NCBI GenBank assembly: GCA_002297865.1
Contig: DBKX01000023.1
Coordinates: 1-5,938 of the forward strand
Origin: Lachnoclostridium sp. UBA739
GTDB lineage: Bacteria; Bacillota_A; Clostridia; Lachnospirales; Lachnospiraceae
Length of the DNA stretch: 5,938 bases
Reading direction: 5' to 3'
The translations under genes were made by a program, and so were the position numbers. Shown here piece after piece: positions 1 through 5,938 of the stretch; within the stretch, counting starts at the first letter, position 1, and every line of letters begins with the position of its first letter. Under the pieces are notes generated by a model. That model worked only from the letters and a program-made list of their open reading frames with translations, was not told the origin of the DNA and did no database searches.

Positions 1-537
1 ATTGGAGTACACAAGCCGCTTTCTTCCCCTGCTATCTGTGCCTAATGTGTCTATATCACATTCCCTGTAAGTTCTGCCTTCCTTTTTTGGCAGCAATCCT
101 TGGTAATTGCCAAAATAATCTCCACCGATGCTTTTTTTATTCATTACTTCTTCTAAACTGCCACCTAAGTTATATGCTTCTTTCTTAGTAATATAAATAG
201 GCGGAAGTTTCTGATAAGTATGTATGTAATAAGATACTGTTTTCAAACTGGTATCTTTAAAATCCTCAATTTTTTCCTGCTCTTTAAGCGATTGTTCTTT
301 ATCTAGTAATGGTATGGCTGTTGCCGTTATATCTTCCTGCGGCTTTTCTGACTCTTCTTCCCCAATCGTTACATCATTCGTACATGATTCTGACTCTTTT
401 TCTGAAACCTTTGAAGTATCAATGGATGCAGTTTCTAACGTTCCTTCTTCAATGTATGAATCCAGTTCTACAATGTTGGTGGTTGCCAGTGCAAACACAC
501 ATAAAAAAACCAAATACCGCTTAATTTTTTTTAACAT
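1..537 (-). CDS. Secreted barnase-type ribonuclease, 3' end cut by window edge
   Basis: Reading the minus strand from the ATG at 537 gives 179 codons with no stop up to base 1, so the C-terminus is missing. Residues 1-19 look like a Sec signal peptide: a basic KKIKR start, a hydrophobic YLVFLCVFALA core and an ALA end suited to signal peptidase I. Residues about 20-95 are a Glu/Ser/Asp-rich spacer with no recognised fold. From about 96 the protein aligns by eye with barnase (guanyl-specific extracellular RNases of the N1/T1 superfamily): TYQKLPPIYITKKEA, KSIGGDYFGN, EGRTYRECDI and RLVYSN. Barnase functional residues are matched by K110 (Lys27), D140 (Asp54), N144 (Asn58), R155 (Arg69), E159 (general base Glu73), R170 (Arg83) and R174 (Arg87). 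The general acid His102 would lie roughly ten residues past the edge. The expected role is cleavage of RNA outside the cell. A ribosome site AGGGAGG (544-550) sits 6 bases before the ATG, and a near-consensus promoter precedes it. No barstar-like inhibitor gene is visible in the window. Confidence 0.9.
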   Translation of the reverse strand, partial: MLKKIKRYLVFLCVFALATTNIVELDSYIEEGTLETASIDTSKVSEKESESCTNDVTIGEEESEKPQEDITATAIPLLDKEQSLKEQEKIEDFKDTSLKTVSYYIHTYQKLPPIYITKKEAYNLGGSLEEVMNKKSIGGDYFGNYQGLLPKKEGRTYRECDIDTLGTDSRGRKRLVYSN

Positions 538-543
538 TATGTG

Positions 544-550
544 CCTCCCT
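544..550 (-). promoter_or_regulatory. Ribosome binding site of the barnase-type RNase
   Basis: On the minus strand AGGGAGG is followed by six bases (CACATA) and then the ATG at 537. This strong Shine-Dalgarno match fixes the start of a gene whose other end lies outside the window. Confidence 0.85.
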
Positions 551-584
551 TCAAATTAAAAATGGAAAAACATTCTTTCTTTCT

Positions 585-613
585 ATTTTAAAAGGAGGCA
601 ACTAGGATGTCAA
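585..613 (-). promoter_or_regulatory. Sigma-A-type promoter for the barnase-type RNase gene
   Basis: The minus strand carries a perfect -35 box TTGACA (613-608), a 17-base spacer (607-591) and a -10 box TAAAAT (590-585, five of six consensus positions). Transcription would start near 578, giving a leader of about 40 bases before the ATG at 537. The promoter lies wholly between the dehydrogenase stop and the RNase start, so the RNase is probably its own transcription unit, with possible read-through from upstream because no clear terminator is seen after 637. Confidence 0.8.
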
Positions 614-636
614 CTATTTTCCCACTGAATCAGCAA

Positions 637-1260
637 TTACTTCAAGTCTTTTAGCACTTTTTCTAACATGGTGTCATCCACCTTCCCTTGTGCTTTCATC
701 CCCAGGTATAATAATTCCTTAAATGCCTCTTTTCTCTTCTCTTTAGACGGTACTCGTTCCTTTATTACATCACGATACATTCCTAGAGAAGCAGTAAGCT
801 CTGCAACATAATCTGGTATAGCTTCTTCTAGCTGTGTACGAACCCATTTTGCTAAATCAGGGCTATTACCAGACGTGGACGTACCAACCACTACATCCCC
901 ACGTTTTACAATAGATGGGAATAAATAATTACTATTCTCCCTGCTGTCTGCTACGTTGACTAGGGTGTTTGCCTGCTTACACAAAACACTGATAGCTTCA
1001 TTCACTGTAGCATTGCTGGTTGCTGCAATTACAAAAAAGGACTGACTGATGTCTGTTGTTTGAAATTCTCGCTCTAACAATATTAGTCTTGCTTCTTCTT
1101 TTTCTAACTCCTTTAGCTCATCGCATATTACAGGTGCCACCACAGTAATATATACACCGAAAGATAGAAGCACATTTACCTTACGACTTGCCACAGCTCC
1201 TCCCCCTACTACAAGGCAGTGTTTGTCCTGAATATCTATAAAAAATGGAAAATACGCCAT
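637..1260 (-). CDS. sirC: Precorrin-2 dehydrogenase (siroheme synthase N-terminal type)
   Basis: This 207-residue protein oxidises precorrin-2 to sirohydrochlorin with NAD+, the branch-point precursor of siroheme and, by the anaerobic route, of cobalamin. The start PFFIDIQDKHCLVVGGGAVASRK contains the family's dinucleotide-binding loop (GGGAVASRK, residues 19-27). NVAD ending at D105 matches the conserved Asp of CysG and Met8p. TSTSGNSPDLAKWVR (127-141) matches the SSGGTSP region of CysG, followed by the small helical C-terminal domain. The length matches single-domain SirC-like enzymes; the SAM-dependent methyltransferase half of full CysG is absent. Some relatives also insert iron, and that cannot be decided from sequence here; the nearby dedicated chelatase CbiK makes a dehydrogenase-only role reasonable. 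It starts 39 bases after the hemA stop, with AGGCAGGA a few bases before its ATG, so it is probably co-transcribed with hemA. Confidence 0.92.
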   Translation of the reverse strand: MAYFPFFIDIQDKHCLVVGGGAVASRKVNVLLSFGVYITVVAPVICDELKELEKEEARLILLEREFQTTDISQSFFVIAATSNATVNEAISVLCKQANTLVNVADSRENSNYLFPSIVKRGDVVVGTSTSGNSPDLAKWVRTQLEEAIPDYVAELTASLGMYRDVIKERVPSKEKRKEAFKELLYLGMKAQGKVDDTMLEKVLKDLK

Positions 1261-1299
1261 ATAAAATCCTGCCTTTCTGATTACTTAAGTGGTTATTTA

Positions 1300-2439
1300 T
1301 TATTCCTCTGTCCCAAGACGTCTGAATGCATCTAATACTACACTTAAGTTCTCGTAATTCTCCTGATCTCTTAACTGGTACATAACCGTTTCAAAATTTT
1401 GGGTTTCAAAAAGTTTTTTCACACGCTTCATATATGGTATAAAATTATGGAATTCAAGTATTTTCAAAGTTTCATCTAATTCCTGTTCCATTATTTCTTT
1501 ACCAAGTTCAATTTCTTTTTCTTTTTTGTGATTATTATGCCTTGATAGATGTTCAAAATAATCAATGTTATATAACGTAATATTTCCTATCTCTTCCACA
1601 GCTTTATCAATATCACTTGGAACTGCTAAATCAATATACAAACGCTTTTTCTCACTGGTAATGTGATTCTTAAGCTCTTCCTTCGTAATTGTATAATGGG
1701 GACTTGACGTCGCACTGATTACTATATCAGCTTCCTCTAAATACTCATAACGTTTCCTATAGTCCACAACCCGAACATGAGGATATTCCTTCTCATAATG
1801 GCTGGTTACCGTTCTTGTGCTTCCTGTTACCATAATACCATGTTTATCGTAGATGTTTTTCATAATAATCGTTCCCATTTTCCCAGTTAAACCAACAATA
1901 AACACATTCTTTTTCTCCTTTTGGAAATGAAATAGCTCATTGGCTACTAATGTTCCTATGGAAACTGGCGTCTTTGATAAATTGGTATCCGTTTTTATCT
2001 TTTTGGAACAGTTCATAGCATTTTGAAAAACAGTATTTAGAATATAATTGGTAGTATGGTGTTCCAATGCAAGCTGATAAGCATCTTTTACCTGACCTAA
2101 TATTTCATCTTCTCCTAACACCATGGAATCCATCCCGCTTGTAACAGCAAATGCATGACGAACTGCTGCTTCTTTTAAAAATATATTATAGTACCTTATT
2201 GCCTGTTCACGCTCAATTTTCTTATATTGTGATAATAACAGCTCCATCTCTTCTAGCGCATGTTTCGCTCCTGTAAAATAAACTTCAGTCCGGTTGCAGG
2301 TTGACAACACCATACATTCCTTAATTGCTGAATTTGAGATAGCCAATGAAGAGAACTCTACTGCTTCTTCTTTTAAAAATGCAAACTTTTCTCGAACCTC
2401 CAAGGGTGCTGTTTTAAAACTAATACTGATACAATACAA
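1300..2439 (-). CDS. hemA: Glutamyl-tRNA reductase, TTG start
   Basis: The 379-residue protein reduces glutamyl-tRNA(Glu) with NADPH to glutamate-1-semialdehyde, the first committed step of C5-route tetrapyrrole synthesis. The catalytic region is clear: VLSTCNRTEVY, with the thioester-forming Cys at C48, then RHAFAVTSGMDSMVLGEDEILGQ (94-116), the family's most conserved stretch, including H95. A Rossmann domain follows (VFIVGLTGKMG, 179-189; ADIVISATSSPH, 237-248; YIDLAVPSDID, 268-278), then a long helix (about 305-330) and a C-terminal dimerisation region. The protein is shorter than the usual 400-450 residues, the deficit being mainly at the C-terminus. The start codon is TTG at 2439-2437: AAGGAG (2453-2448) lies 8 bases upstream, MYCISISFKTAPLEVREK is the expected N-terminus, and no better in-frame start is seen. 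A promoter lies just upstream, and the dehydrogenase gene follows after 39 bases. Confidence 0.95.
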   Translation of the reverse strand: MYCISISFKTAPLEVREKFAFLKEEAVEFSSLAISNSAIKECMVLSTCNRTEVYFTGAKHALEEMELLLSQYKKIEREQAIRYYNIFLKEAAVRHAFAVTSGMDSMVLGEDEILGQVKDAYQLALEHHTTNYILNTVFQNAMNCSKKIKTDTNLSKTPVSIGTLVANELFHFQKEKKNVFIVGLTGKMGTIIMKNIYDKHGIMVTGSTRTVTSHYEKEYPHVRVVDYRKRYEYLEEADIVISATSSPHYTITKEELKNHITSEKKRLYIDLAVPSDIDKAVEEIGNITLYNIDYFEHLSRHNNHKKEKEIELGKEIMEQELDETLKILEFHNFIPYMKRVKKLFETQNFETVMYQLRDQENYENLSVVLDAFRRLGTEE

Positions 2440-2447
2440 TGTAACCG

Positions 2448-2453
2448 CTCCTT
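2448..2453 (-). promoter_or_regulatory. Ribosome binding site fixing the TTG start of hemA
   Basis: AAGGAG on the minus strand ends 8 bases before the TTG at 2439. No ATG or GTG in the hemA frame lies near this site, so it supports TTG as the true initiation codon. Confidence 0.75.
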
Positions 2454-2481
2454 ATCCTTTTCCGTATCTTCTCATCTATTT

Positions 2482-2511
2482 ATTATACTGTATTTAACCC
2501 GCAGGAATCAA
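2482..2511 (-). promoter_or_regulatory. Sigma-A-type promoter for hemA and the dehydrogenase gene
   Basis: The minus strand shows a -35 box TTGATT (2511-2506, four of six), an 18-base spacer (2505-2488) and a perfect -10 box TATAAT (2487-2482). Transcription would start near 2475, leaving a leader of about 36 bases before the TTG start. That is too short for a T-box or cobalamin riboswitch. The promoter lies entirely in the 90-base gap after cobT. Confidence 0.75.
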
Positions 2512-2529
2512 TCCATATTTTCCCATTTA

Positions 2530-3597
2530 TTATTTCGCATCTTGATCAAACTTTTGATACTCTTCCACATTGATATCCGAAAATGTCTTATTCTGATTGT
2601 ACACACTCATTGCTAAATCAAGCATAGAGAATAACAAAGTCGTACCAGTACCTTCACCTAATGCCAGATTGGCGTGGATAATTGGTTCAAGACCCAATTC
2701 TTTCATTGCACGTTTGCTTGCTGGTTCTTTTCCAAGATGGGAAGGAAGCATATATGCAACCGAATTCGGATCTACCGCTTTTGCAAGCAAGGCTGCTGCA
2801 AGAGAAATGACGCCATCAATTACTATCGGTATCTGACAGATTGCCCCTCCTAAAAAAACACCTGTTAGACCTGCAATATCAAAACCACCGATTTTTCGGA
2901 TAACATCGATTGGGTCCTCTTTGTTCGGCTGATTCACGGCAATTGCTTCTTTAATGACTTCAATCTTATGTTTCACACCTTCATCTGATAATCCAGCACC
3001 ATGCCCGGTTACCTCTTCCACTGGTGCTTCCAGTAATACACTTATGATTGCACTAGCTGTGGTGGTATTTCCAATTCCCATTTCACCTGTACCAATCATG
3101 GTAAATCCTTCATCCTTTAACACTTGGACTAATTCAAAACCTGTTTGAACTGCACGCAAAGCTTGCTCCTTGGTCATTGCTGGACCTTTTTTCATATTTT
3201 TGGTTCCATAGGCAATTTTCTTGTTTAAGACTCCCTCTTGCTCTATATCTCTTGCCACACCAATATCAACTGGAAAAACATAGGCACCAGAACCTTTTGC
3301 CATTGCATTGACTGAAGTAATTCCTTTTCCAAAATTCTCTGTTACAAGGGCAGTGACTTCCTGACTGGTTTGTGCAATTCCTTCCTCCACAACTCCATTG
3401 TCGCTGCACATGATAACAATTGCTTTCTTCCCAATATCTACATTTTCTTTTTCTTGCATTCCTGCAATTTTAATTACCATATCTTCTAACAGACCGAGCC
3501 CCTCAATCGGTTTGCCAATATGATCCCAGTGTTCTTTTGCGGCTCTCATTGCCTCTTCATTTAACTTACTCACATTTGAATTCAGATTATTTAACAT
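2530..3597 (-). CDS. cobT: Nicotinate-nucleotide--dimethylbenzimidazole phosphoribosyltransferase
   Basis: This 355-residue enzyme transfers phosphoribose from nicotinate mononucleotide to 5,6-dimethylbenzimidazole or a related base, making the alpha-ribotide that becomes the lower ligand of cobalamin. Length and motifs fit the CobT family from end to end: IVIMCSDNGVVEEG (60-73), TGEMGIGNTTTASA (170-183), TGHGAGL (197-203), GGFDIAGLTGVFLG (237-250) and HANLALGEGTG (308-318). E315 corresponds to the catalytic Glu317 of Salmonella CobT. The ATG lies inside the 3' end of cbiK (7-base overlap, ATGTTAA), with GAGG (3606-3603) five bases upstream, indicating one transcript and probable translational coupling. 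The true base substrate cannot be told from sequence, since anaerobes often use other benzimidazoles or purines. No convincing terminator follows the stop. Confidence 0.96.
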   Translation of the reverse strand: MLNNLNSNVSKLNEEAMRAAKEHWDHIGKPIEGLGLLEDMVIKIAGMQEKENVDIGKKAIVIMCSDNGVVEEGIAQTSQEVTALVTENFGKGITSVNAMAKGSGAYVFPVDIGVARDIEQEGVLNKKIAYGTKNMKKGPAMTKEQALRAVQTGFELVQVLKDEGFTMIGTGEMGIGNTTTASAIISVLLEAPVEEVTGHGAGLSDEGVKHKIEVIKEAIAVNQPNKEDPIDVIRKIGGFDIAGLTGVFLGGAICQIPIVIDGVISLAAALLAKAVDPNSVAYMLPSHLGKEPASKRAMKELGLEPIIHANLALGEGTGTTLLFSMLDLAMSVYNQNKTFSDINVEEYQKFDQDAK

Positions 3598-4373
3598 TTC
3601 TTCCTCGCCTTTCTAATATGTTCACAATAGAGCTTTTGTATCTGTGGATACTCACCAAGCCCCGTTAACAGATACTCTACTTTATATCCTTTATTCAATA
3701 AGAGATTCTTCCATGAATCCTTTTGCTGCCCAATCATATCCTTACGTGCATGATAGCCTGACGCTACTAAAAATGGAATCAGCATAACTTTTTCGTATGG
3801 CTGTTCTTCCATTTTTTTGATTACATCCTGTATGGAAGGATCTCCATCCATAGCAGCCATATAAATGTTTCTATGACCATTTTTCTTAAGAATCTCATCC
3901 ATTATTGTATAACACTGGGTCCCCGACTTTTTCGTTCCATGCCCCATAAATACAACTGCTTCCTCTTTTGACTTTACTGGTACATGTACCTTTACCACCT
4001 CTGCTGCTTTCTCATAATCCTCCCTTTCACTAAGAAGAGGCTTTCCGAAAACAACAGAATCAAATTTATCTAAATGTTCAGATACTTCCTGTACCATTTT
4101 CTCATATTCCATACCACAAATCACATAAGTAGGCTGCACAATCAGTTTTTTTATACCATGTTCTCGAATCTGCTCTAGGGTTTCTTTCAAATTCGAAATT
4201 TGAACGCCTTCTTTTTCCTTTATTTTTTTAATAATCTTCTCACCTGTGAATGCGTGATAGACCAAATACTTAGGAAACTGTTTCTCAACTTCTCTTTGTA
4301 TGGCAAAGAACGTCTTCTCACGCGTTTCCTTATTACTTGTTCCGAAACTGACTAGTAAGATAGCTTGCTTCAT
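3591..4373 (-). CDS. cbiK: Anaerobic sirohydrochlorin cobaltochelatase
   Basis: The 260-residue protein belongs to the class II chelatase family CbiK, which inserts Co2+ into sirohydrochlorin (or precorrin-2) without ATP to start the anaerobic cobalamin pathway. Two ferrochelatase-like halves are visible. The N-terminal half starts AILLVSFGTSNKETREKTF and includes PTYVICGMEYEKM (81-93). The C-terminal half includes VVFMGHGTKKSG (140-151) and PFLVASGYHARKDMIG (200-215). H145 and H208 match the metal-binding and catalytic pair His145/His207 of Salmonella CbiK, and E89 matches its Glu89. Residues 2-17 contain no signal peptide, so a cytoplasmic enzyme is expected, unlike periplasmic CbiK-P forms. 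AGGAG lies 6 bases before the ATG at 4373. The gene overlaps cobT by 7 bases, and a cobalamin rather than siroheme role is supported by that neighbour. No strong promoter is evident in the 84-base upstream gap. Confidence 0.94.
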   Translation of the reverse strand: MKQAILLVSFGTSNKETREKTFFAIQREVEKQFPKYLVYHAFTGEKIIKKIKEKEGVQISNLKETLEQIREHGIKKLIVQPTYVICGMEYEKMVQEVSEHLDKFDSVVFGKPLLSEREDYEKAAEVVKVHVPVKSKEEAVVFMGHGTKKSGTQCYTIMDEILKKNGHRNIYMAAMDGDPSIQDVIKKMEEQPYEKVMLIPFLVASGYHARKDMIGQQKDSWKNLLLNKGYKVEYLLTGLGEYPQIQKLYCEHIRKARKKC

Positions 4374-4414
4374 AGTTTTCTCCTAATATATTACCTGATA
4401 AAAAAGGAATTTAA

Positions 4415-4448
4415 ATAAGAGCTTTATCCAAATTGACAAAGCTCTTAT
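4415..4448 (-). terminator. Hairpin terminator after the ABC transporter gene
   Basis: A perfect 11-base inverted repeat (ATAAGAGCTTT / AAAGCTCTTAT) encloses a 12-base loop and begins 9 bases after the ABC transporter stop codon. On the minus strand it is followed by TTTAAATTCC and then a run of six T, a weak, interrupted T-tract. No T-tract follows on the plus strand, so it probably acts only in the transcribed direction. Some read-through into cbiK is possible. Confidence 0.65.
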
Positions 4449-4457
4449 AGTATAGCA

Positions 4458-5938
4458 TTAATCTTGTTCTAATGCACCTGTATATAATTGATAATAGATA
4501 CCTTTTTTCTCAAGCAGGCTTTCATGGTCCCCACGTTCAATAATATGTCCCTTATCTAATACCATGATAACGTTAGAGTTTTTGATGGTTGATAAACGAT
4601 GGGCTATAACAAATACAGTTCTTCCTTCCATCAGCCTATCCATACCTTCCTGCACAATTTTTTCTGTTCTGGTATCAATACTGGAAGTTGCCTCATCAAG
4701 TATCAATACTGGTGGATTGGCTACGGCCGCTCTCGCAATGGATAAAAGCTGACGCTGTCCTTGTGAAAGGTTTGCACCGTCGCCAGTAAGCATTGTGTGA
4801 TAGCCTTCTGGAAGATGTTTGATAAAATGATGGGCATTGGCTAGTTTTGCTGCTGCAATTACTTCCTCTTCCGTTGCGTCCAATTTACCAAAACGGATAT
4901 TTTCCATTACAGTTCCTGTAAATAAATGAGTATCCTGTAATACGATTCCTAAGGAACGTCTTAAATCAGCCTTTTTAATTTTATTAATATTAATTCCATC
5001 ATATCGGATTTTTCCATCTTGAATATCATAGAATCGGTTGATTAAGTTGGTAATGGTTGTTTTGCCAGCACCTGTTGCACCAACAAATGCAATCTTTTCA
5101 CCAGGTTTTGCGTATAGTTCAATGTCATGTAAGATCATTTTCTCGTCTGTATAACCGAAGTCTACGTGGTCAAAAACAACGTCACCCTCCATTTTTTTAT
5201 ACTCAACTTCACCAGTTGACTGATGGGTATGCTTCCAAGCCCAAACTCCGGTACGTTCCTTTGTCTCTTCTAATTGACCATTTGGCTTAACCATTGCATT
5301 TACTAGTTCTACATAACCTTCATCCATCTCTGGCTCTTCATCTAACAAGGTAAAGATACGCTCTGCTCCTGCTAATGCCATGATTACAGAGTTAAGCTGC
5401 TGTGACATCTGGGCAATTGGTTGGTTTAAAGTTCTTGTAAACTGTAAGAACGCCGCTAGACCACCAAGAGTAAAACCACTTACAGAATACAAGGAAAGTA
5501 GTGCTCCTATAATAGCAGTTAAGACATAAAAAATGTTACCAATGTTACCCATAATAGGCATTAACACATTGGCATATTTATTGGCATTGTTGGCACTTTC
5601 AAATAACTCTTCATTGAGTTCATTGAATTGTTCAATACTTTCCTCCTCATGACAGAAAACCTTAATTACTTTCTGACCTTCCATCATTTCTTCAATAAAA
5701 CCATTGACCTTACCAAGATTCTGCTGCTGCTTACCAAAGTAAACGCCTGATTTTCCAGCGACTATTTTAGTAACTGTATACATAATACCAATCATAATAA
5801 AGGTAAGCAAAGTCATTGGAATACTTAAAAGGAACATGGAAATAATAACCCCAACAATCGTAACCATACCAGAAAATAACTGTGGCATGCTTTGACTAAT
5901 CATTTGTCTTAACGTATCCGTATCATTGGTATATACAC
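4458..5938 (-). CDS. ABC exporter half-transporter (permease-ATPase fusion), 5' end missing
   Basis: The frame stays open to the window edge, giving 492 in-window residues; the Met at 5903 is internal, since VYTNDTDTLRQ precedes it in frame as in the intracellular loop of MdlB/MsbA-type exporters. The rest of the N-terminal membrane domain lies outside. Counting from that Met, hydrophobic segments at about 10-48 and 112-155 are transmembrane helices. The nucleotide-binding domain has Walker A GATGAGKT (275-282), Q-loop Gln323, signature LSQGQ (379-383), Walker B VLILDEA with D403 and catalytic E404, D-loop SSID and switch His435. All are intact, so this subunit carries a full catalytic glutamate. 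Similarity (KIKKADLRRSLGIVLQDT, LSQGQRQLL) is to the TM288 side of TM287/288-like heterodimers, so a partner gene just upstream is plausible but unseen. The substrate is unknown; it is probably a drug, lipid or peptide exporter. An insert of about 40 residues (around 195-238) precedes the ATPase domain. Confidence 0.93.
   Translation of the reverse strand, partial: VYTNDTDTLRQMISQSMPQLFSGMVTIVGVIISMFLLSIPMTLLTFIMIGIMYTVTKIVAGKSGVYFGKQQQNLGKVNGFIEEMMEGQKVIKVFCHEEESIEQFNELNEELFESANNANKYANVLMPIMGNIGNIFYVLTAIIGALLSLYSVSGFTLGGLAAFLQFTRTLNQPIAQMSQQLNSVIMALAGAERIFTLLDEEPEMDEGYVELVNAMVKPNGQLEETKERTGVWAWKHTHQSTGEVEYKKMEGDVVFDHVDFGYTDEKMILHDIELYAKPGEKIAFVGATGAGKTTITNLINRFYDIQDGKIRYDGININKIKKADLRRSLGIVLQDTHLFTGTVMENIRFGKLDATEEEVIAAAKLANAHHFIKHLPEGYHTMLTGDGANLSQGQRQLLSIARAAVANPPVLILDEATSSIDTRTEKIVQEGMDRLMEGRTVFVIAHRLSTIKNSNVIMVLDKGHIIERGDHESLLEKKGIYYQLYTGALEQD

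Noticed and set aside
309..559. Two overlapping plus-strand ORFs of 71 and 81 codons.
   Set aside because: They lie antisense to the barnase-type gene, whose minus-strand translation has clear family motifs. They have low-complexity Ser/Leu-rich products and no ribosome sites.
613..640. Possible terminator hairpin after the dehydrogenase gene (CTGA TT CAG).
   Set aside because: The stem is only three base pairs with no following T-run on the minus strand; it is too weak to call.
607..654. A 15-codon plus-strand ORF (MSTIFPLNQQLLQVF) with AAGGAGG eight bases upstream.
   Set aside because: The apparent ribosome site is the complement of the spacer of the RNase promoter, and its ATG overlaps the complement of the -35 box. 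The ORF then runs antisense into the dehydrogenase gene, and no plus-strand promoter is seen. Coincidence is the simpler reading.
2452..2475. A minus-strand mini-ORF (MRRYGKG) in the hemA leader, its stop overlapping the hemA ribosome site.
   Set aside because: Its ATG falls at the predicted transcription start and has no ribosome site of its own. Seven codons without regulatory residues such as repeated codons give no support for a leader peptide.
2490..2529. Possible terminator after cobT (GGA...TCC around 2505-2515).
   Set aside because: The stem is about three pairs and overlaps the -35 region of the hemA promoter, with no T-tract.
2294..3148. Plus-strand ORFs at 2294-2497, 2597-2836 and 2954-3148.
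   Set aside because: All are antisense shadows of hemA and cobT, with no recognisable product.
4564..5290. Plus-strand ORFs at 4564-4752 and 5057-5290.
   Set aside because: Both are antisense to the conserved ATPase domain of the ABC exporter.

Overview
The window is an AT-rich stretch in which every credible gene lies on the minus strand, so transcription runs from high to low coordinates. Gene content, strong AGGAG-type ribosome binding sites, sigma-A-like promoters and the anaerobic cobalt chelatase CbiK point to an anaerobic low-GC Firmicute (Clostridia, perhaps Lachnospiraceae-like). This is inferred from gene character, not from a database match.

In transcription order the window holds six genes. 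First is the 3' part of an ABC exporter half-transporter (5938-4458, 5' end outside the window), closed by a hairpin (4448-4415). Next come cbiK (4373-3591) and cobT (3597-2530), overlapping by 7 bases. After a short gap with a good promoter come hemA (2439-1300, TTG start) and a precorrin-2 dehydrogenase gene (1260-637). Last, behind its own near-consensus promoter, is a secreted barnase-type ribonuclease (537 to the window edge) whose final residues are cut off.

The four central genes form a tetrapyrrole and cobalamin cluster. HemA (glutamyl-tRNA reductase) commits glutamate to 5-aminolevulinate. The dehydrogenase oxidises precorrin-2 to sirohydrochlorin. CbiK inserts cobalt into sirohydrochlorin, which starts the anaerobic (early cobalt) corrin route. 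CobT activates the lower-ligand base late in cobalamin assembly. The steps between (hemL, hemB, hemC, hemD, cobA, other cbi and cob genes) are not in the window. Neither tetrapyrrole transcription unit has upstream space for a full cobalamin riboswitch.

The least expected item is the barnase-like gene at the left edge. It has no stop codon inside the window, so it is easily missed. It has a signal peptide, an unusually long acidic spacer and a well-conserved RNase domain up to the window boundary. No clearly new multi-gene system is visible. No RNA genes, CRISPR arrays, insertion sequences or prophage genes were seen, and no stretch over 300 bases lacks a gene.
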